Source of the DNA: Methylobacterium sp. Leaf125
GTDB lineage: Bacteria; Pseudomonadota; Alphaproteobacteria; Rhizobiales; Beijerinckiaceae
Length of the DNA stretch: 64,000 nt
Assembly: GCF_001423085.1 (NCBI RefSeq)
Contig: NZ_LMNU01000006.1
Coordinates: forward strand, 15,495-79,494
Reading direction: 5' to 3'
A program made the position numbers and the translations under genes. Below are positions 17,623-26,922 of the stretch, one piece after another; position 1 is the first letter of the stretch; the number at the start of each line of letters is the position of its first letter. The notes under the pieces were generated by a model. It did not search any database and was not told the DNA's origin. It saw only the letters and a program-made list of their open reading frames with translations.

Positions 17623-18120
17623 TTACAGGCCGCGATTGGCCCCGGGCACCACGCTGGTGCCGGAGCCGCTGCCGAATGGCTCGTACTTGGTCAGGCCGCG
17701 GAAGAGCTGGCTGAGGAAGGCCCGGTCGGCGCCGCTGGTCGGCGTGGACCGCTCGATGAAATCGAACACCTTGCCATCCTGCAGGCCGTAGAGTGCCACG
17801 CGCTCAACCTTGAAGGCGCCGTTGAAATAGACGGCGGTGACCTTCTGGTCCTCGACCCGTTCGCCGAGGAACAGGACGGTGCGGCGCGTGTTCTGGCTGA
17901 TGTAGTACCACGACTTGTTGCCGACGGTGGAGACGGTGGACGGCGTGCCGAGGATCTGCAGAACCTGCTCGGCGCTCATCCCCGGCTTCACGGTGGCGAG
18001 GGCCGCCTGGTCGATCTGGTAGCCATGGCGGATGTCCTCGCCGATGCAGCCGGACACTCCGGCTCCGATTGCGCCGAGGACGGCGAGGCGAGCGAGCGAC
18101 GAGACGAGACGGCGCGACAT
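17623..18120 (-). CDS. bamE: outer membrane assembly lipoprotein BamE
   Basis: A 165-residue BamE/OmlA (SmpA) homologue. A lipoprotein signal peptide ends in the lipobox VSGC with Cys25 as the acylated residue. The BamE domain covers about residues 30-120 (YQIDQAALATVKPGMSAEQVLQILGTPSTVSTVGNKSWYYISQNT). A Gly/Ser-rich tail follows. BamE is an accessory lipoprotein of the BAM complex that folds and inserts outer membrane beta-barrels from the periplasmic face. It is divergent from the ubiquinol-cytochrome c chaperone gene, the arrangement seen in many Hyphomicrobiales. Confidence 0.93.
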   Translation of the reverse strand: MSRRLVSSLARLAVLGAIGAGVSGCIGEDIRHGYQIDQAALATVKPGMSAEQVLQILGTPSTVSTVGNKSWYYISQNTRRTVLFLGERVEDQKVTAVYFNGAFKVERVALYGLQDGKVFDFIERSTPTSGADRAFLSQLFRGLTKYEPFGSGSGTSVVPGANRGL

Positions 18121-18339
18121 CGGCCACCCTTACTGACAGTGAGAAACTGAAGGCGACTTCCGTGAAAGCGTCTTGCGGCCCCGATCCCGACCCGGCACCG
18201 AGGCAGAAGAATCCCGATGGAGGTTGCACCTTGACCGTTCGCTGCCGTAACGCGGGGTTATGGTTTTGACAAGGCAAGCCCGGCCACACCCCCCGGCCGT
18301 CCGCGCCGGCTTCACGCCCGCCGATCCGAGGAGGTGCCC

Positions 18340-18942
18340 ATGATGACGGGTCTCCTCGACAGGCTGCGCGCCTGGGGCGGGTCGAGCCCGCGCGAGCGGG
18401 TGATCGAGACGCTGCATGGGCGCATCAACCAGGCGGCCCGGGATCCGGATCTCTACCTTCACCTCGGCGTGCCCGACACGTTGGAGGGGCGGTTCGAGTG
18501 CCTGATCCTGCACGTCATCCTGGTGCTGCGGCGCTTGAACCGCCTGCCCGAACCGGCCGCCGACGTGGCTCAGGACCTCGTGAATTCGGTGTTCTTGCAA
18601 CTCGACTCGTCCCTGCGTGAATCCGGCATCGGCGATTTCGGCGTCCCGAAGCGCATGAAGAAGCTCGGATCCGCCTTCTACGGGCGGGCCGAGGGCTACG
18701 ATGTCGCGCTCGACACCGGGGACACGGCGGCGCTGACGGCCGCGCTCGCACGCAATGTCCTGGGGGTCGACGCGCCGGAGGTGGCGGCCGGCCTCGCCCG
18801 CTACGTCCTCGCCAGCGACGCCGCCCTTTCCCAAGCCGACCTCGACGGGCTGATCGGCACCGGCCCCGCTTTCCCGCCGCCGCAATCCTTCGCCGCTCCC
18901 CAGGCCGAACCGGACGGCGCCACGACACGGATCGTCCCATGA
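18340..18942 (+). CDS. ubiquinol-cytochrome c chaperone family protein (CBP3/UQCC1-like)
   Basis: A 200-residue protein related to mitochondrial CBP3/UQCC1, which helps assemble cytochrome b of complex III. The core (about residues 25-125) has VIETLHGRINQAARDPDLYLHLGVPDTLEGRFECLILHVILVLRRL and RESGIGDFGVPKRMKKLGSAFYGR, strongly typical of the family. The alphaproteobacterial function is inferred from the mitochondrial one. CGAGGAGG at 18327-18334 leaves the ATG at 18340 (or 18343) as likely start; a GTG at 18334 overlaps the binding site. Its stop overlaps the next gene by four bases (ATGA). Confidence 0.88.
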   Translation: MMTGLLDRLRAWGGSSPRERVIETLHGRINQAARDPDLYLHLGVPDTLEGRFECLILHVILVLRRLNRLPEPAADVAQDLVNSVFLQLDSSLRESGIGDFGVPKRMKKLGSAFYGRAEGYDVALDTGDTAALTAALARNVLGVDAPEVAAGLARYVLASDAALSQADLDGLIGTGPAFPPPQSFAAPQAEPDGATTRIVP

Positions 18943-19463
18943 CCCGCCAAAATACGACCCGCCACGAAGGGTCCGGACCGCTCTCGCGGATCGTCAGCGT
19001 CGATCGCCTGCGCCGCAGCGATGGGCGGCTCGTCGTCACGGCGAGCCCGGAGGAATGCGCGGCCCTGGCCGCCGACTTCAAGATTCCGACCATCCGGGAC
19101 CTCCTCGGCACGTTCGAGACGAGCGGTCCGCCCTCGGCCTTCCGGGTACGCGGAACGGTGACGGCGCAGGTGACGCAGGTCTGCACGGTGTCCCTGGAGG
19201 CCTTCGAAGGGCCGGTCTCCGAGCCGGTGGATCTGCTGTTCACCGACACCGACCGGCTCGCCGGGACCGACGCGGAGGATGCCGACGTCCCCGACCCGAT
19301 CGTGGGAGGCAAGATCGATTTCGGCACCGTCACGGCCGAGTTCCTCGCGCTCGGGCTCGACCCCTATCCGCGCAAGCCCGGGGTGGCCTTCGAGCCCCAT
19401 ATCGAGGATCTGGAGGAGCCGCCGCTGGCGGCCCTGCGCGGGCTCAAGCCGGCCAACGACTGA
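18939..19463 (+). CDS. YceD/DUF177 family protein
   Basis: A 174-residue DUF177 protein. The middle (about residues 55-100) carries the conserved RVRGTVTAQVTQVCTVSLEAF block with the single conserved Cys, followed by an acidic region (TDTDRLAGTDAEDADVPDP) and the ending DPYPRKPGV. Family members affect 23S rRNA accumulation and are often co-transcribed with rpmF or plsX; here the gene sits upstream of plsX without rpmF. Translation is probably coupled to the upstream chaperone gene through the ATGA overlap. Confidence 0.88.
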   Translation: MTRQNTTRHEGSGPLSRIVSVDRLRRSDGRLVVTASPEECAALAADFKIPTIRDLLGTFETSGPPSAFRVRGTVTAQVTQVCTVSLEAFEGPVSEPVDLLFTDTDRLAGTDAEDADVPDPIVGGKIDFGTVTAEFLALGLDPYPRKPGVAFEPHIEDLEEPPLAALRGLKPAND

Positions 19464-19652
19464 GACCCGCGACCGCCAGATCGGAACGGCTTTCGGCAAA
19501 CCGCTCAGATTTCGTTTGCCCGGCGGGCTTCAATCGCTATTTTCCGCCCCGCCGAGCAGGGGGCTGGTCGTTCGCCACCATCCCCGCTCACCGTGATGCC
19601 TCCCGCCGGGGGGCCGTTCTTTTCCGCGATCAGAGGCCACCGGCCACCCACC

Positions 19653-20687
19653 ATGTCCCAGAGAGTGTGCATCTCGCTCGACGCCATGGGCGGCGACCAC
19701 GGACCCACGACCGTGGTGCCCGGCGCCGCCATCGCCCGCGAGCGCCATCCCGAGATGACGTTCCTGATGTTCGGGGACGAGGCAATCCTCACGCCACTGG
19801 TGGCCGCCGAGCCGCGCCTGAAGGGCGCCGTCGAGATCCGTCACACCACGATGGCGATCTCCATGGACGAAAAGCCGAGTCAGGCCGTTCGCTCGGGGCG
19901 CGGCAAATCCTCGATGTGGCGCGCGATCCAGGCGGTGAAGGACGGTGAGGCCGATGCCGCCGTCTCGGCCGGCAACACCGGCGCCCTGATGGCGATGTCG
20001 AAGATCTGCCTGAAGACCCTTGCGGGCATCGAGCGCCCGGCCATCGCCTGCCTCTGGCCGACGGTGCGCGGCGAGAGCGTGGTCCTCGACGTCGGTGCCA
20101 CCATCGGAACCGATGCCGAACACCTCGTCGAGATGGCGGTGATGGGCTCGGCCATGGCCCGGATCGTGTTCGACCTCGACCGGCCGACCGTCGGCCTTCT
20201 CAACGTCGGCACCGAAGAGATGAAGGGCAACGAGGCCGTCAAGGAAGCGGCCCGCTACCTGCGCGAGACCGACCTGCCGAACCTCGCCTATCACGGCTTC
20301 GTCGAGGGTAACGATCTCGGCAAGGGCACGGTCGACGTCGTCGTCACCGAGGGCTTCACCGGCAATATCGCCCTGAAGACCGCCGAGGGAACGGCGAAGC
20401 AGATCGGCAGCTACCTGCGGGCCGCCATGAGCCGGACCCTCTCGGCCAAGATCGGCTACTTCTTCGCCCGCCAAGCTTTCAAGGCCCTGCGGGACAAGAT
20501 GAACCCGAGCCGGGCCAATGGCGGCGTGTTCCTCGGTCTCGAGGGCATCGTCATCAAGAGTCACGGCTCCGAGGACGCGCACGGCTTCGCGGCGGCGGTC
20601 GACCTGGCCCATGACATGGCCCGGCACGACCTCATGCGCACCATCCGCGACATGCTCGACCTGACGCCGGCCCCGGCCGCGCCATGA
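19653..20687 (+). CDS. plsX: phosphate acyltransferase PlsX
   Basis: A 344-residue PlsX, which makes acyl-phosphate from acyl-ACP for the PlsY step of phospholipid synthesis. Conserved features are the N-terminal [12 protein letters not shown], the [29 protein letters not shown] segment and [20 protein letters not shown]. The start at 19653 ([15 protein letters not shown]) is the family start; an in-frame ATG at 19593 would add 20 unconserved residues. It is followed 28 bp later by fabH, the usual gene pair linking fatty-acid initiation and phospholipid synthesis. Confidence 0.96.
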   Translation: MSQRVCISLDAMGGDHGPTTVVPGAAIARERHPEMTFLMFGDEAILTPLVAAEPRLKGAVEIRHTTMAISMDEKPSQAVRSGRGKSSMWRAIQAVKDGEADAAVSAGNTGALMAMSKICLKTLAGIERPAIACLWPTVRGESVVLDVGATIGTDAEHLVEMAVMGSAMARIVFDLDRPTVGLLNVGTEEMKGNEAVKEAARYLRETDLPNLAYHGFVEGNDLGKGTVDVVVTEGFTGNIALKTAEGTAKQIGSYLRAAMSRTLSAKIGYFFARQAFKALRDKMNPSRANGGVFLGLEGIVIKSHGSEDAHGFAAAVDLAHDMARHDLMRTIRDMLDLTPAPAAP

Positions 20688-20715
20688 GCCGGCCCGTGAA
20701 CAGAAGGACGGCCCC

Positions 20716-21738
20716 ATGACGGTCATGAGCGGGCAGGCCATCGCCGAAAAGGTGGCCCCCGGACGCATCCTGCGCTCCGTCGTGGTCGGCTGCGGATCCG
20801 CCCTGCCGGCCCGATGCGTCACCAACGACGAGCTCAGCCGCACCGTCGACACCTCCGACGACTGGATCGTGCAGCGCACCGGCATCCGCCAGCGCTACCT
20901 GGCGGACGCCACCGAAACCACCTCGGTCCTGGGGGCGCGCGCCGCCCGGGCGGCGCTCGACGAGGCCGGCCTCGCCGCGGACGACATAGACCTCATCATC
21001 TGCGCCACCTCGACGCCCGACCACACCTTCCCGTCCACCGCCACCGAGATCCAGGCGGCGCTCGGCCTGCGGGGCGGCTTCGCCTTCGACGTCCAGGCCG
21101 TCTGCGCCGGCTTCGTCTACGCCGTAACCACTGCGGACAAGTTCCTGAGCACCGGGAGCGCCAAGCGCGCCCTGGTCATCGGGGCCGAGACCTTCTCGCG
21201 GATCCTCGACTGGGAGGATCGCACGACCTGCGTGCTGTTCGGCGACGGCGCCGGCGCCGTCGTGCTGGAGGCCCAGGACGGGGAGGGCTCCAGCGCCGAT
21301 CGCGGCGTGCTCACGGCGAGCCTGCGCTCGGACGGACGGCACCGCGAAAAACTCTACGTCGATGGTGGCCCGGGCTCCACCGGCACCACCGGCCACCTGC
21401 GGATGACCGGCAAGGAGGTCTTCCGCTTCGCCGTCGGCTCCGTGACCGACGTCATCGACGACGCCTTCCGGGCGTCCGGGACCACGGCCGAGGATCTGGA
21501 CTGGTTCGTCCCGCATCAGGCCAACCGACGGATCATCGAAGCATCGGCCGACAAACTGGGCATCGCCCGCGAGAAGGTGGTCCTCACCGTCGACCGGCAC
21601 GGCAACACCTCGGCGGCCTCGATCCCGCTGGCCCTCGACGTCGCCCGCAAGGACGGCCGGATCAAGCCCGGGGACCTCGTGATGATCGAAGCGATCGGCG
21701 GCGGATTCACCTGGGGCGCGGCCCTCATTCGCTGGTAG
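20716..21738 (+). CDS. fabH: beta-ketoacyl-ACP synthase III
   Basis: A 340-residue KAS III that condenses acetyl-CoA with malonyl-ACP to start fatty-acid synthesis. The catalytic triad is visible as Cys130 ([12 protein letters not shown]), His267 ([12 protein letters not shown]) and Asn297 ([14 protein letters not shown]). The fold is the thiolase type with two halves. Length is near normal, with about 15 extra N-terminal residues. It is probably in one transcript with plsX and is followed by ihfA after 116 bp. Confidence 0.97.
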   Translation: MTVMSGQAIAEKVAPGRILRSVVVGCGSALPARCVTNDELSRTVDTSDDWIVQRTGIRQRYLADATETTSVLGARAARAALDEAGLAADDIDLIICATSTPDHTFPSTATEIQAALGLRGGFAFDVQAVCAGFVYAVTTADKFLSTGSAKRALVIGAETFSRILDWEDRTTCVLFGDGAGAVVLEAQDGEGSSADRGVLTASLRSDGRHREKLYVDGGPGSTGTTGHLRMTGKEVFRFAVGSVTDVIDDAFRASGTTAEDLDWFVPHQANRRIIEASADKLGIAREKVVLTVDRHGNTSAASIPLALDVARKDGRIKPGDLVMIEAIGGGFTWGAALIRW

Positions 21739-21774
21739 GCAGGACCCGTTTCCGAAACGGAGCCTCGCGCGCTG

Positions 21775-21803
21775 TTGACCCCGGGGTGAACGCCGATTAG
21801 CGT
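21775..21803 (+). promoter_or_regulatory. possible sigma-70-type promoter for ihfA
   Basis: TTGACC at 21775-21780 resembles a -35 box. Seventeen bases later is TAGCGT (21798-21803), a poor -10. Alphaproteobacterial -10 boxes are often weak, so this is only a candidate for the 116-bp gap upstream of ihfA. Confidence 0.25.
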
Positions 21804-21854
21804 GCGCAATCATAGAGATACTAAGAAAACTCGAATCGCCTTGGGGAATATCGC

Positions 21855-22175
21855 ATGACAGGAAAGACGGTCACACGCGCCGATTTGAGCGAGGCCGTCT
21901 ACCAGCAGGTCGGGCTCTCGCGGACCGAGTCCTCCGCCCTGGTCGAAACGGTTCTGTCCGAGATCTGCACCTGCCTCGCCAGCGGAGAGACGGTGAAGCT
22001 GTCCTCGTTCGGATCCTTCGTCGTGCGCAGCAAGGGTCGCCGGGTCGGGCGTAATCCGAAGACCGGGGTCGAGGTAGCGATCGAGCCACGTCAAGTGATG
22101 GTGTTCAAGCCCTCGAACGTGCTGAAGGCCCGGATCAACGGCCTGAACGGCGCGGCCGAGCACGACGACGAGTAG
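21855..22175 (+). CDS. ihfA: integration host factor alpha subunit
   Basis: A 106-residue HU/IHF family DNA-bending protein. It has the dimerisation helices ([31 protein letters not shown]) and the beta-arm region [39 protein letters not shown], where RNPKTG is the tip with the DNA-intercalating proline. It pairs with IhfB (encoded elsewhere) to bend DNA at specific sites. Seven bases separate it from the MerR gene, indicating one operon. Confidence 0.95.
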   Translation: MTGKTVTRADLSEAVYQQVGLSRTESSALVETVLSEICTCLASGETVKLSSFGSFVVRSKGRRVGRNPKTGVEVAIEPRQVMVFKPSNVLKARINGLNGAAEHDDE

Positions 22176-22182
22176 GTCTTCC

Positions 22183-22713
22183 ATGTCCCTCGCCGCGCGG
22201 ATCGAAGAACCGAAAGCCGACCCTCGCGACGGGGAGGAGCCCGTGCGCGAGGCCCCCGAGAAGAGCGCGGGCGCCTTCCGCACCATCAAGGAAGCCGCTG
22301 ACGAACTCGACGTGCCTCAGCACGTCCTGCGCTTCTGGGAAACGCGCTTCGCGCAGATCCGCCCGGTGAAGCGGGCCGGCGGCCGGCGCTACTACCGGCC
22401 CGACGACCTCGACCTCCTGAAAGGCATCAAGCGCCTGCTGCATGGGCAGGGCTACACCATCAAGGGCGCCCAGCGGGTGCTGCGGGAGCGCGGCCTGCGC
22501 TTCGTCCAGTCGGTGGGCCGCGGTGAGGCCGTGGCGGCCGCGCCCTCGCTTCAGGATGCCGAGCACGAGGCTCTGCCGGCCGACCTCGCCTCCGGCGACG
22601 GCCTCACCGCTGAGCAGCGGACGGTTCTGGTGGACGCCCTCGCAGACCTGAGGGCCTGCCGCACCGCCCTGGCAGGCCTGCGCCTGCCGCCCGAACCCAT
22701 CGGCGACGCCTGA
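22183..22713 (+). CDS. MerR family transcriptional regulator
   Basis: A 176-residue MerR-type regulator. The winged helix covers about residues 25-95 ([70 protein letters not shown]). The R-F-W-E-x-R-F and [10 protein letters not shown] signatures are those of the MerR subgroup that follows ihfA in alphaproteobacteria. The C-terminal ~80 residues are short and acidic with no metal-binding cysteine cluster, so the effector is unknown. Co-transcription with ihfA is likely. Confidence 0.92.
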   Translation: MSLAARIEEPKADPRDGEEPVREAPEKSAGAFRTIKEAADELDVPQHVLRFWETRFAQIRPVKRAGGRRYYRPDDLDLLKGIKRLLHGQGYTIKGAQRVLRERGLRFVQSVGRGEAVAAAPSLQDAEHEALPADLASGDGLTAEQRTVLVDALADLRACRTALAGLRLPPEPIGDA

Positions 22714-22846
22714 GGGCAGGGCGGTGACCGAGAGGCGGGCAGTTGCCCACTCGACGGCCGCGCCAGCGATCCCCACATCCGCAGCACCCGGACCGAATCC
22801 ACCGCGTCCCGCGCGGATCGCCCGGCGTGATCGGAGTTCGTCCCGC

Positions 22847-23293
22847 ATGCTGCTCGCCCGTTCCCTCACCTTCCTGGTCGCCGGCACCCTCCTGGCCGGG
22901 CCGGCCCTGGCGCAGACCACGGTCACCCGCAGCGAGACCGCCGCCAGCGGCAAGAGCGTGCGCCTCGCCATCGTGCCGAACCTGAAGAAGGACTGCTCCA
23001 CCGGCCCGATGCCTGAGATCCGGGTCAGCGGTGCGCCGAAGAACGGCTCGCTCATCACCAAGGTCGGCAAGATCAAGACCCCGGCGAAGTACCGCTGCCC
23101 GAGCAAGGAGGCCGCCGTGCAGGCGGTGTTCTACCAGAGCAAGGACGGCTTCACCGGCAGCGACGAGGTGACGGTGGACGTCAAGGATTCCGACGGGAAC
23201 GTGCAGACTCAGAACATCAAGATCACCGTGAATGCCGCCAAATCCGACGCGGCCAAGCCGGACGCGGCGAAGAAGGAGTCCACCGACTTGTGA
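22847..23293 (+). CDS. secreted Ig/cadherin-like domain protein, function unknown
   Basis: A 148-residue protein with a signal peptide (MLLARSLTFLVAGTLLAGPALA). One beta-sandwich-like domain follows, with two Cys (KDCSTG and YRCPSK) likely disulphide-bonded. The end of the domain, AVFYQSKDGFTGSDEVTVDVKDSDGNVQTQNIKITV, resembles the last strands of bacterial cadherin/Ig-like folds (F-x-G-x-D-x-V-x-x-x-V-x-D-x-x-G). The tail is Lys/Ala/Asp-rich. The start at 22847 was chosen because the leader begins there. I do not recognise a named family. Confidence 0.75.
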   Translation: MLLARSLTFLVAGTLLAGPALAQTTVTRSETAASGKSVRLAIVPNLKKDCSTGPMPEIRVSGAPKNGSLITKVGKIKTPAKYRCPSKEAAVQAVFYQSKDGFTGSDEVTVDVKDSDGNVQTQNIKITVNAAKSDAAKPDAAKKESTDL

Positions 23294-23300
23294 GCCTTCC

Positions 23301-23333
23301 CGGGGCCGCAGCGGAAGACCGTCCGCGGCCCCG
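23301..23333 (+). terminator. GC-rich hairpin after the secreted Ig-like gene
   Basis: CGGGGCCGC (23301-23309) pairs perfectly with GCGGCCCCG (23325-23333); an alternative inner stem GCGGA/TCCGC is also possible. It starts eight bases after the stop codon. No T-run. Confidence 0.55.
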
Positions 23334-23490
23334 GCACCGAACCCGAGTGACAGGCCCGCCCATCGCACTGTGGCACGCATCACACGCCCAAATTTCGTGG
23401 TGACCGCGCTGCGACAAAACTGGGCCTGTCAGTTGCATCCAAGGCGAGACAGGATGAAGCTGTCGCTGTCGTGAGGGGATCGGAAAGCCT

Positions 23491-25437
23491 ATGCCGTCGA
23501 CGAACGACCTGTTCCAGAGCTTCGCCCGTGGCTACGAGGCGCGTCGCGATACGGAGATGAGCCTCTCCGAGTATCTCGAAGCGTGCCGCGACGAGCCGTT
23601 GATGTACGCCTCCGCCGCCGAGCGCATCCTCGAGGCGATCGGAAAGCCGGAATTCGTGGATACGGCGAAGGATCCGCGTCTCGGGCGCGTGTTCATGAAC
23701 CGGACGATCCGGGTCTACCCCGCCTTCGCCGAATTCTACGGAATGGAAGAGACGATCGAGCGCATCGTCTCGTTCTTCCGCCACGCGGCGCAGGGGTTGG
23801 AAGAGCGCAAGCAGATCCTCTACCTGCTCGGGCCGGTCGGGGGCGGCAAGTCCTCCCTGGCCGAGCGTCTCAAGGCGCTGATGGAGACCCATCCCATCTA
23901 CGTGCTGAAGGCCGGCAACGAGGTCTCCCCGGTCTTCGAGAGTCCCCTCGGCCTGTTCGACCCCGAGACGATGGGGGCCGAGATCCAGGAGCGCTACGGC
24001 ATCCCGAGGCGCCGCCTCACCGGTCTCATGAGCCCCTGGGCCCTGAAGCGCCTCGACGAGTTCAACGGCGACATCTCGAAGTTCAAGGTCATCAAGGTCA
24101 GGCCCTCGCGCCTGCGCCAGATCGCGATCGCCAAGACCGAGCCCGGCGACGAGAACAACCAGGACATTTCCAGCCTCGTCGGCAAGGTCGATATCCGGCG
24201 CTTGGAGACGCTCTCGCAGGCCGATCCCGACGCCTACTCCTACTCCGGTGGCCTCAACCGGGCGAACCAGGGCGTCCTCGAGTTCGTCGAGATGTTCAAG
24301 GCGCCGATCAAGATGCTGCACCCCCTGCTCACCGCGACGCAGGAGGGCAACTATGTCGGCACCGAGAACATCGGTGCGATCCCGTTCACCGGCGTGATCC
24401 TGGCCCACTCGAACGAGTCCGAGTGGCAGACCTTCAAGACCAACAAGAACAACGAAGCCTTCATCGACCGCATCTACGTCATCAAGGTGCCCTACTGCCT
24501 GCGAGTGACCGAAGAGCAGCGCATCTACGAGAAGCTGGTCTCGGGCTCCGAACTCTCCGCCGCCGCCTGCGCGCCGGGGACCCTGGAGATGCTGGCCCGC
24601 TTCTCGGTGCTCTCGCGTCTGCGCGAGCACGCCAATTCGAACGCCTTCTCGAAGATGCGGGTCTACGACGGCGAGTCCCTGCGCGAGGTCGATCCCCGCG
24701 CCCGCTCCATGCAGGAATACAAGGACGCCGCCGGTGTCGACGAGGGCATGGACGGCATCTCGACCCGCTTCGCCTTCAAGGTGATGGCGGCGACCTTCAA
24801 CCACGACACGACCGAAGTCTCGGCCGATCCGGTCCACCTCATGTATGTGCTGGAGCAGGCCCTGCGGCGCGAGCAGCTGCCGCCCGAAACCGAGAAGCGC
24901 TACCTGGAGTTCATCAAGACGGAGTTGGCGCCGCGCTACGCGGAGTTCATCGGTCACGAGATCCAGAAGGCCTACCTCGAATCCTACCACGACTACGGCC
25001 AGAACCTGTTCGACCGTTACATCGACTACGCCGATGCGTGGATCGAGGACCAGGACTTCAAGGATTCCGAGACCGGGCAGCTTCTCAACCGCGAGCTCCT
25101 GAACCAGGAGCTGACCAAGATCGAGAAGCCGGCGGGCATCGCCAATCCGAAGGACTTCCGCAACGAGGTGGTGAAATTCGCCCTGCGCTCGCGGGCGCAG
25201 CATGGCGGGCGCAATCCGTCCTGGACGAGCTACGAGAAGCTGCGCGAGGTCATCGAGCGGCGCATGTTCAGCCAGGTGGAGGAGCTGTTGCCGGTGATCT
25301 CCTTCGGCTCGAAGAAGGACGGCGAGACGGAGAAGAAGCACGGCGAGTTCGTCGACCGGATGGTGGCTCGCGGCTACACGGAGCGGCAGGTCCGCCGCCT
25401 GGTCGAGTGGTACATGCGGGTGAAGCAGGCGGGCTAA
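23491..25437 (+). CDS. prkA: PrkA family serine protein kinase (YeaG)
   Basis: A 648-residue PrkA/YeaG protein. An N-terminal AAA-type domain carries the P-loop GPVGGGKS at residues 114-121 (LLGPVGGGKSSLAERLK). The C-terminal PrkA domain covers about residues 400-640. In E. coli YeaG is a stress- and stationary-phase-induced protein acting with YeaH and YcgB, and some PrkA homologues have reported ATP-dependent protease rather than kinase activity, so the biochemistry is open. It heads a three-gene cluster with yeaH and spoVR on the same strand, with gaps of 106 and 77 bp. I found no convincing special promoter in the 197 bp upstream. Confidence 0.95.
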   Translation: MPSTNDLFQSFARGYEARRDTEMSLSEYLEACRDEPLMYASAAERILEAIGKPEFVDTAKDPRLGRVFMNRTIRVYPAFAEFYGMEETIERIVSFFRHAAQGLEERKQILYLLGPVGGGKSSLAERLKALMETHPIYVLKAGNEVSPVFESPLGLFDPETMGAEIQERYGIPRRRLTGLMSPWALKRLDEFNGDISKFKVIKVRPSRLRQIAIAKTEPGDENNQDISSLVGKVDIRRLETLSQADPDAYSYSGGLNRANQGVLEFVEMFKAPIKMLHPLLTATQEGNYVGTENIGAIPFTGVILAHSNESEWQTFKTNKNNEAFIDRIYVIKVPYCLRVTEEQRIYEKLVSGSELSAAACAPGTLEMLARFSVLSRLREHANSNAFSKMRVYDGESLREVDPRARSMQEYKDAAGVDEGMDGISTRFAFKVMAATFNHDTTEVSADPVHLMYVLEQALRREQLPPETEKRYLEFIKTELAPRYAEFIGHEIQKAYLESYHDYGQNLFDRYIDYADAWIEDQDFKDSETGQLLNRELLNQELTKIEKPAGIANPKDFRNEVVKFALRSRAQHGGRNPSWTSYEKLREVIERRMFSQVEELLPVISFGSKKDGETEKKHGEFVDRMVARGYTERQVRRLVEWYMRVKQAG

Positions 25438-25543
25438 GGCATCGACCAAGCCTTGTCCGCACGGTGATGGGGCGGCCGCCATGGGTGGTCGCCCCGCTCC
25501 GCCGATCCCACATTGGTCTTGAGGGCGAAGGCACACACATCGG

Positions 25544-26845
25544 ATGCACATCGTCGACCGCCGTCTGAATCCCGGGGGCAAGAGCCTCGCCAACCGCCAA
25601 CGCTTCCTGCGCCGCGTGAAGGATGTGGCCCAGCGGGCCGTGCGGGAATCCGCGCGGGAAAAGGACATCAAGGACCTGGGCAAGGACGGCCGCGTCTCGG
25701 TGCCGGCCGATGGGGTTCGCGAGCCGCGCTTCGCCCGCCAGCCGGGCACCGGCCTGCACGACCACATCCTGCCCGGCAACAAGACCTACGTGGAGGGCGA
25801 CCGGATCGAGCGCCCGCCGTCGGGCGGCGGGGGCAAGGGCTCGGGGGAGGGCGGCGACGGCTCGGAGAGCAGCGAGGACGCCTTCCGCTTCGTGCTCACC
25901 CGCGAGGAGTTCCTCGAACTGTTCCTCGAGGACCTCGAACTGCCCGATCTCGCCAAGCGCCGGCTCTCGGTGGTGGAGACCGAAGGGCTTCGCCGGGCCG
26001 GCTACACGATATCGGGCTCGCCGGCGAACCTCGCCCTGACCCGCACCCTGCGCAACTCCATGTCGCGGCGCATCGCCCTCAAGCGCCCGAAGCCCGACGA
26101 GATCGCCGCCCTCGAAGCGCGCATCGCCGCAACGCCGTCGAGCGACCCCGACCTGCCGGACCTGCTGCTGGCACTCTCGGGCTTGCGCGAGCGCACCAAG
26201 CGCATCCCCTACGTCGACCCCCTCGACCTGCGCTACCGCCGGTTCGAGACCTACCCGCGACCGGTGGCACAGGCGGTGATGTTCTGCCTCATGGATGTCT
26301 CGGGCTCGATGACCGAGCACATGAAGGATCTCGCCAAGCGCTTCTACATCCTGCTGCACATCTTCCTGACGCGGCGCTACCGGCACGTGGAAATCGTCTT
26401 CATCCGTCACACCGACAAGGCGACGGAGGTGGACGAGGAGACGTTCTTCGGCTCGCGCGAGACCGGCGGCACCCTGGTCTCCTCGGCTCTCGTCGAGATG
26501 AAGCGCGTGATCGCCGAGCGCTACGACCCCAACGACTGGAACATCTACGCCGCGCAGGCCTCCGACGGCGACAACGTCTCCAGCGATGGGCCGACCTCGA
26601 CGGAGTTGCTGCGCGCCCACATCCTGCCGGCCTGCCAGCACTTCGCCTATCTGGAGGTCGGCGACGAGAACGGCCCCCGGGCCGGCTTCGTCGAGCACCG
26701 CACCACCCTGTGGCGGACCTACGAGGGCTTGGCCAAGACCGGCGCGCCCATCGCCATGCGCAAGGTCAACCATCGCCGCGACATCTATCCGGTCTTCCGC
26801 GAGTTGTTCGGGCGCAAGGACGCCCGGGCGGAAGCCGAGGCCTGA
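25544..26845 (+). CDS. yeaH: YeaH/YhbH family protein (DUF444, VWA domain)
   Basis: A 433-residue member of UPF0229. The N-terminal half has a basic segment and a Gly/Ser-rich linker (about residues 85-110, SGGGGKGSGEGGDGSESSED). The C-terminal half is a von Willebrand A-type fold with the metal-site motif DVSGSM near residue 251. In E. coli yeaH is co-induced with yeaG and is thought to work with the PrkA kinase. It lies between prkA and spoVR in the widely conserved order. Confidence 0.93.
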   Translation: MHIVDRRLNPGGKSLANRQRFLRRVKDVAQRAVRESAREKDIKDLGKDGRVSVPADGVREPRFARQPGTGLHDHILPGNKTYVEGDRIERPPSGGGGKGSGEGGDGSESSEDAFRFVLTREEFLELFLEDLELPDLAKRRLSVVETEGLRRAGYTISGSPANLALTRTLRNSMSRRIALKRPKPDEIAALEARIAATPSSDPDLPDLLLALSGLRERTKRIPYVDPLDLRYRRFETYPRPVAQAVMFCLMDVSGSMTEHMKDLAKRFYILLHIFLTRRYRHVEIVFIRHTDKATEVDEETFFGSRETGGTLVSSALVEMKRVIAERYDPNDWNIYAAQASDGDNVSSDGPTSTELLRAHILPACQHFAYLEVGDENGPRAGFVEHRTTLWRTYEGLAKTGAPIAMRKVNHRRDIYPVFRELFGRKDARAEAEA

Positions 26846-26922
26846 AGCCGGCGCGTCGGGTCACCGGCCGCGCGGGACACGGACCCTTCGAAGTTGGACC
26901 TTTCGAGGAAGGCGTAAACCGT

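Noticed and set aside
23371..23388. A sigma-54-like promoter start, TGGCACG, upstream of prkA.
   Set aside because: The -24-like half is good, but the required GC of the -12 element is absent at the correct spacing.
25513..26922. Upstream extension of the spoVR frame through the yeaH gene.
   Set aside because: It is out of frame with the conserved yeaH protein; the spoVR ribosome binding site and family N-terminus place the start at 26923.
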